Below, piece by piece: positions 63,186 through 64,000 of a stretch of 64,000 nt of DNA. Numbering within the stretch: position 1 is the first letter of the stretch; each line of letters starts with the position of its first letter. The translations under genes and the position numbers were made by a program. Under the pieces are notes generated by a model. The model had not been told where the DNA came from. It saw only the letters and a list, made by a program, of their open reading frames with translations, and ran no database searches. The DNA lies in NCBI GenBank assembly GCA_944322345.1, contig CALUOO010000002.1, positions 248,001 through 312,000 on the forward strand, read 5' to 3'. This DNA is from an uncultured Bacteroides sp. (GTDB lineage: Bacteria; Bacteroidota; Bacteroidia; Bacteroidales; Bacteroidaceae).

Positions 63186-63428
63186 TCATTTCGTCCCGTT
63201 CTGGATTTTGTCTCTGACCCGGTCTTCGTAACCGTCACTTATCTTTTTACCGGGCATGACTATCCACAGGATGATATATACGATGACACCGGCAAAGGCT
63301 GTGAAGAAGGTGGCCAGTGCATATACGATTCTCAGCAATGTGACCTCCCATCCAAAATATTCGGCAATACCGGCACATACACCTGCAATCATGCGATGGG
63401 ACGAGCGGGTCAGTTTTTTCTTATCCAT
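63186..63428 (-). CDS. PspC domain membrane protein
   Basis: This 80-residue protein is KKLTRSSHRMIAGVCAGIAEYFGW followed by one strong membrane helix (LRIVYALATFFTAFAGVIVYIIL) and a polar tail. This is the stand-alone PspC domain, linked in other bacteria to envelope stress responses. The start at 63428 (MDKKKLTRS) lies 22 bp after a perfect promoter box, while a longer in-frame reading would begin upstream of that promoter. No pspA or pspB is adjacent. Confidence 0.88.
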   Translation of the reverse strand: MDKKKLTRSSHRMIAGVCAGIAEYFGWEVTLLRIVYALATFFTAFAGVIVYIILWIVMPGKKISDGYEDRVRDKIQNGTK

Positions 63429-63449
63429 AAGTATTCTGTTTGTTTCGAG

Positions 63450-63480
63450 CAAAGATATGAAATTTTGGAACCTTGACAAA
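63450..63480 (-). promoter_or_regulatory. Promoter of the PspC gene
   Basis: On the minus strand TTTG (63480-63477), a 19-bp spacer and TATCTTTG (63457-63450): a near-perfect Bacteroides promoter. Confidence 0.8.
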
Positions 63481-63527
63481 AATCGTATCTATTTTTTGTG
63501 CGCAAACGGGTTTTAGCCGAGGCGTCT

Positions 63528-63559
63528 ATTGATTATCAGTTTCTTTTACCTACTTTTGC
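63528..63559 (+). promoter_or_regulatory. Promoter of the gene at the right edge
   Basis: ATTG (63528-63531), a 20-bp spacer and TACTTTTG (63552-63559), about 80 nt before the ATG at 63640. Confidence 0.6.
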
Positions 63560-63639
63560 AAAAATATCTGTTTGGGAAAGAACAAAGAACTGAAAAAACT
63601 CGATAACTCAAAACTCAGAAACTTAAAAACTCAACCGCT

Positions 63640-64000
63640 ATGTCTCATCGTCTCAATACCAACAAACAATTCATGATAGGCAACGGCATTCTTGCCTTTG
63701 CCGTAATTTTCGTAGTAGTCATCTTTGTCTATATGAGCATGAGGCTACAGCAAAAGCAGAAAACACAGCGACGTTTCATCGAAACCTATTCCATCACGCT
63801 GGAGAAGGGATTTGCCGGCGACTCCCTGTCGCTGTTCGTCAACGACAGTCTTATCGACTGCCGTACCGTACACACCGAGCCTTATACCGTAGAGATAGGG
63901 CGTTTTGCCGAATACAATGCCCTGATGATTGTGGACAACCGCACCGAACTTGTCTCTACCTTCGACCTCAGCGAAAAAGGCGGCGCCTACCGTTTTGTCA
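63640..64000 (+). CDS. Single-span membrane protein, cut by the window edge
   Basis: An open frame from the ATG at 63640 continues past the last base, giving at least 120 residues. After a short basic start (MSHRLNTNKQFMIGNG) comes one membrane helix at about 17-33 (ILAFAVIFVVVIFVYMS), then a basic RLQQKQKTQRRF and a soluble part with beta-strand character (YSITLEKGFAGDSLSLFVND; YTVEIGRFAEYNALMIVDN). I do not recognise a family. The in-frame length, a promoter box upstream and codon use like the neighbours support it as a real gene. Confidence 0.72.
   Translation, partial: MSHRLNTNKQFMIGNGILAFAVIFVVVIFVYMSMRLQQKQKTQRRFIETYSITLEKGFAGDSLSLFVNDSLIDCRTVHTEPYTVEIGRFAEYNALMIVDNRTELVSTFDLSEKGGAYRFV

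Overview
The window reads as a Bacteroides chromosome, most likely from the B. thetaiotaomicron/ovatus group. The evidence is: many copies of the Bacteroides -7 promoter box TAnnTTTG; few strong Shine-Dalgarno sites; lipoproteins with acidic residues just after the lipid cysteine; FecI/FecR/TonB-receptor signalling; GH76, DUF4493 and PCMD families; and a rimP-nusA-infB-cvpA-sufBCDS order on one strand. The species is an inference. No rRNA, tRNA, CRISPR or intact transposase was seen.

Layout. (1) 1-10013 is a surface-glycan locus, probably lipooligosaccharide core/outer-core synthesis: a WaaP/Kdo-kinase-like protein cut by the window edge, a GT10 fucosyltransferase, a fusion of two glycosyltransferase domains, five GT2 enzymes (one on the opposite strand), a GT8 and a GT32-like enzyme. 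The part from about 5770 on is visibly more AT-rich. A 189-bp MITE-like element (10032-10220) separates it from an MsbA-type ABC exporter. (2) 12395-19426 holds a GH76 lipoprotein, RNase H, shikimate kinase, arginine decarboxylase, acetylglutamate kinase, and an ECF sigma factor with a small membrane partner, closed by a strong terminator. (3) 19765-29165 is an operon of six cell-surface proteins: DUF4493 lipoproteins, three of them (two with PCMD) sharing a related C-terminal beta-sandwich ending, plus an outer-membrane barrel. It is the best candidate here for a poorly described system. (4) 29206-37488 holds a DUF3109 protein, phosphoglycerate mutase, two large tandem TlpA-like paralogues, and a CorA magnesium transporter with a long leader containing a short ORF. 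(5) 37647-46177 holds a DUF5723 outer-membrane protein, RNase HII, a membrane pyrophosphatase, a sialate-O-acetylesterase-type enzyme and a clan GH-A-like hydrolase. (6) 46436-51139 holds a small barrel protein and an ECF sigma/FecR/TonB-receptor unit whose receptor carries a one-base frameshift in its signalling (STN) domain. (7) 51159-61659, minus strand, holds the translation operon rimP-nusA-infB, then after a terminator cvpA-sufB-sufC-sufD-sufS. (8) 61880-64000 holds an NhaC-type antiporter, a PspC protein and a truncated membrane protein.

Beyond genes, three intergenic regions (15349-15436, 31732-31819, 42401-42560) hold short back-to-back arrays of 22-23-nt units. Their sequences are unrelated, but each array contains dyads able to fold as hairpins, and no feature class I know explains them. 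Other unexplained structures are a perfect 24-bp inverted repeat between hppA and rnhB, a pseudoknot-capable leader before the DUF4493 operon, and a hairpin between nusA and infB.
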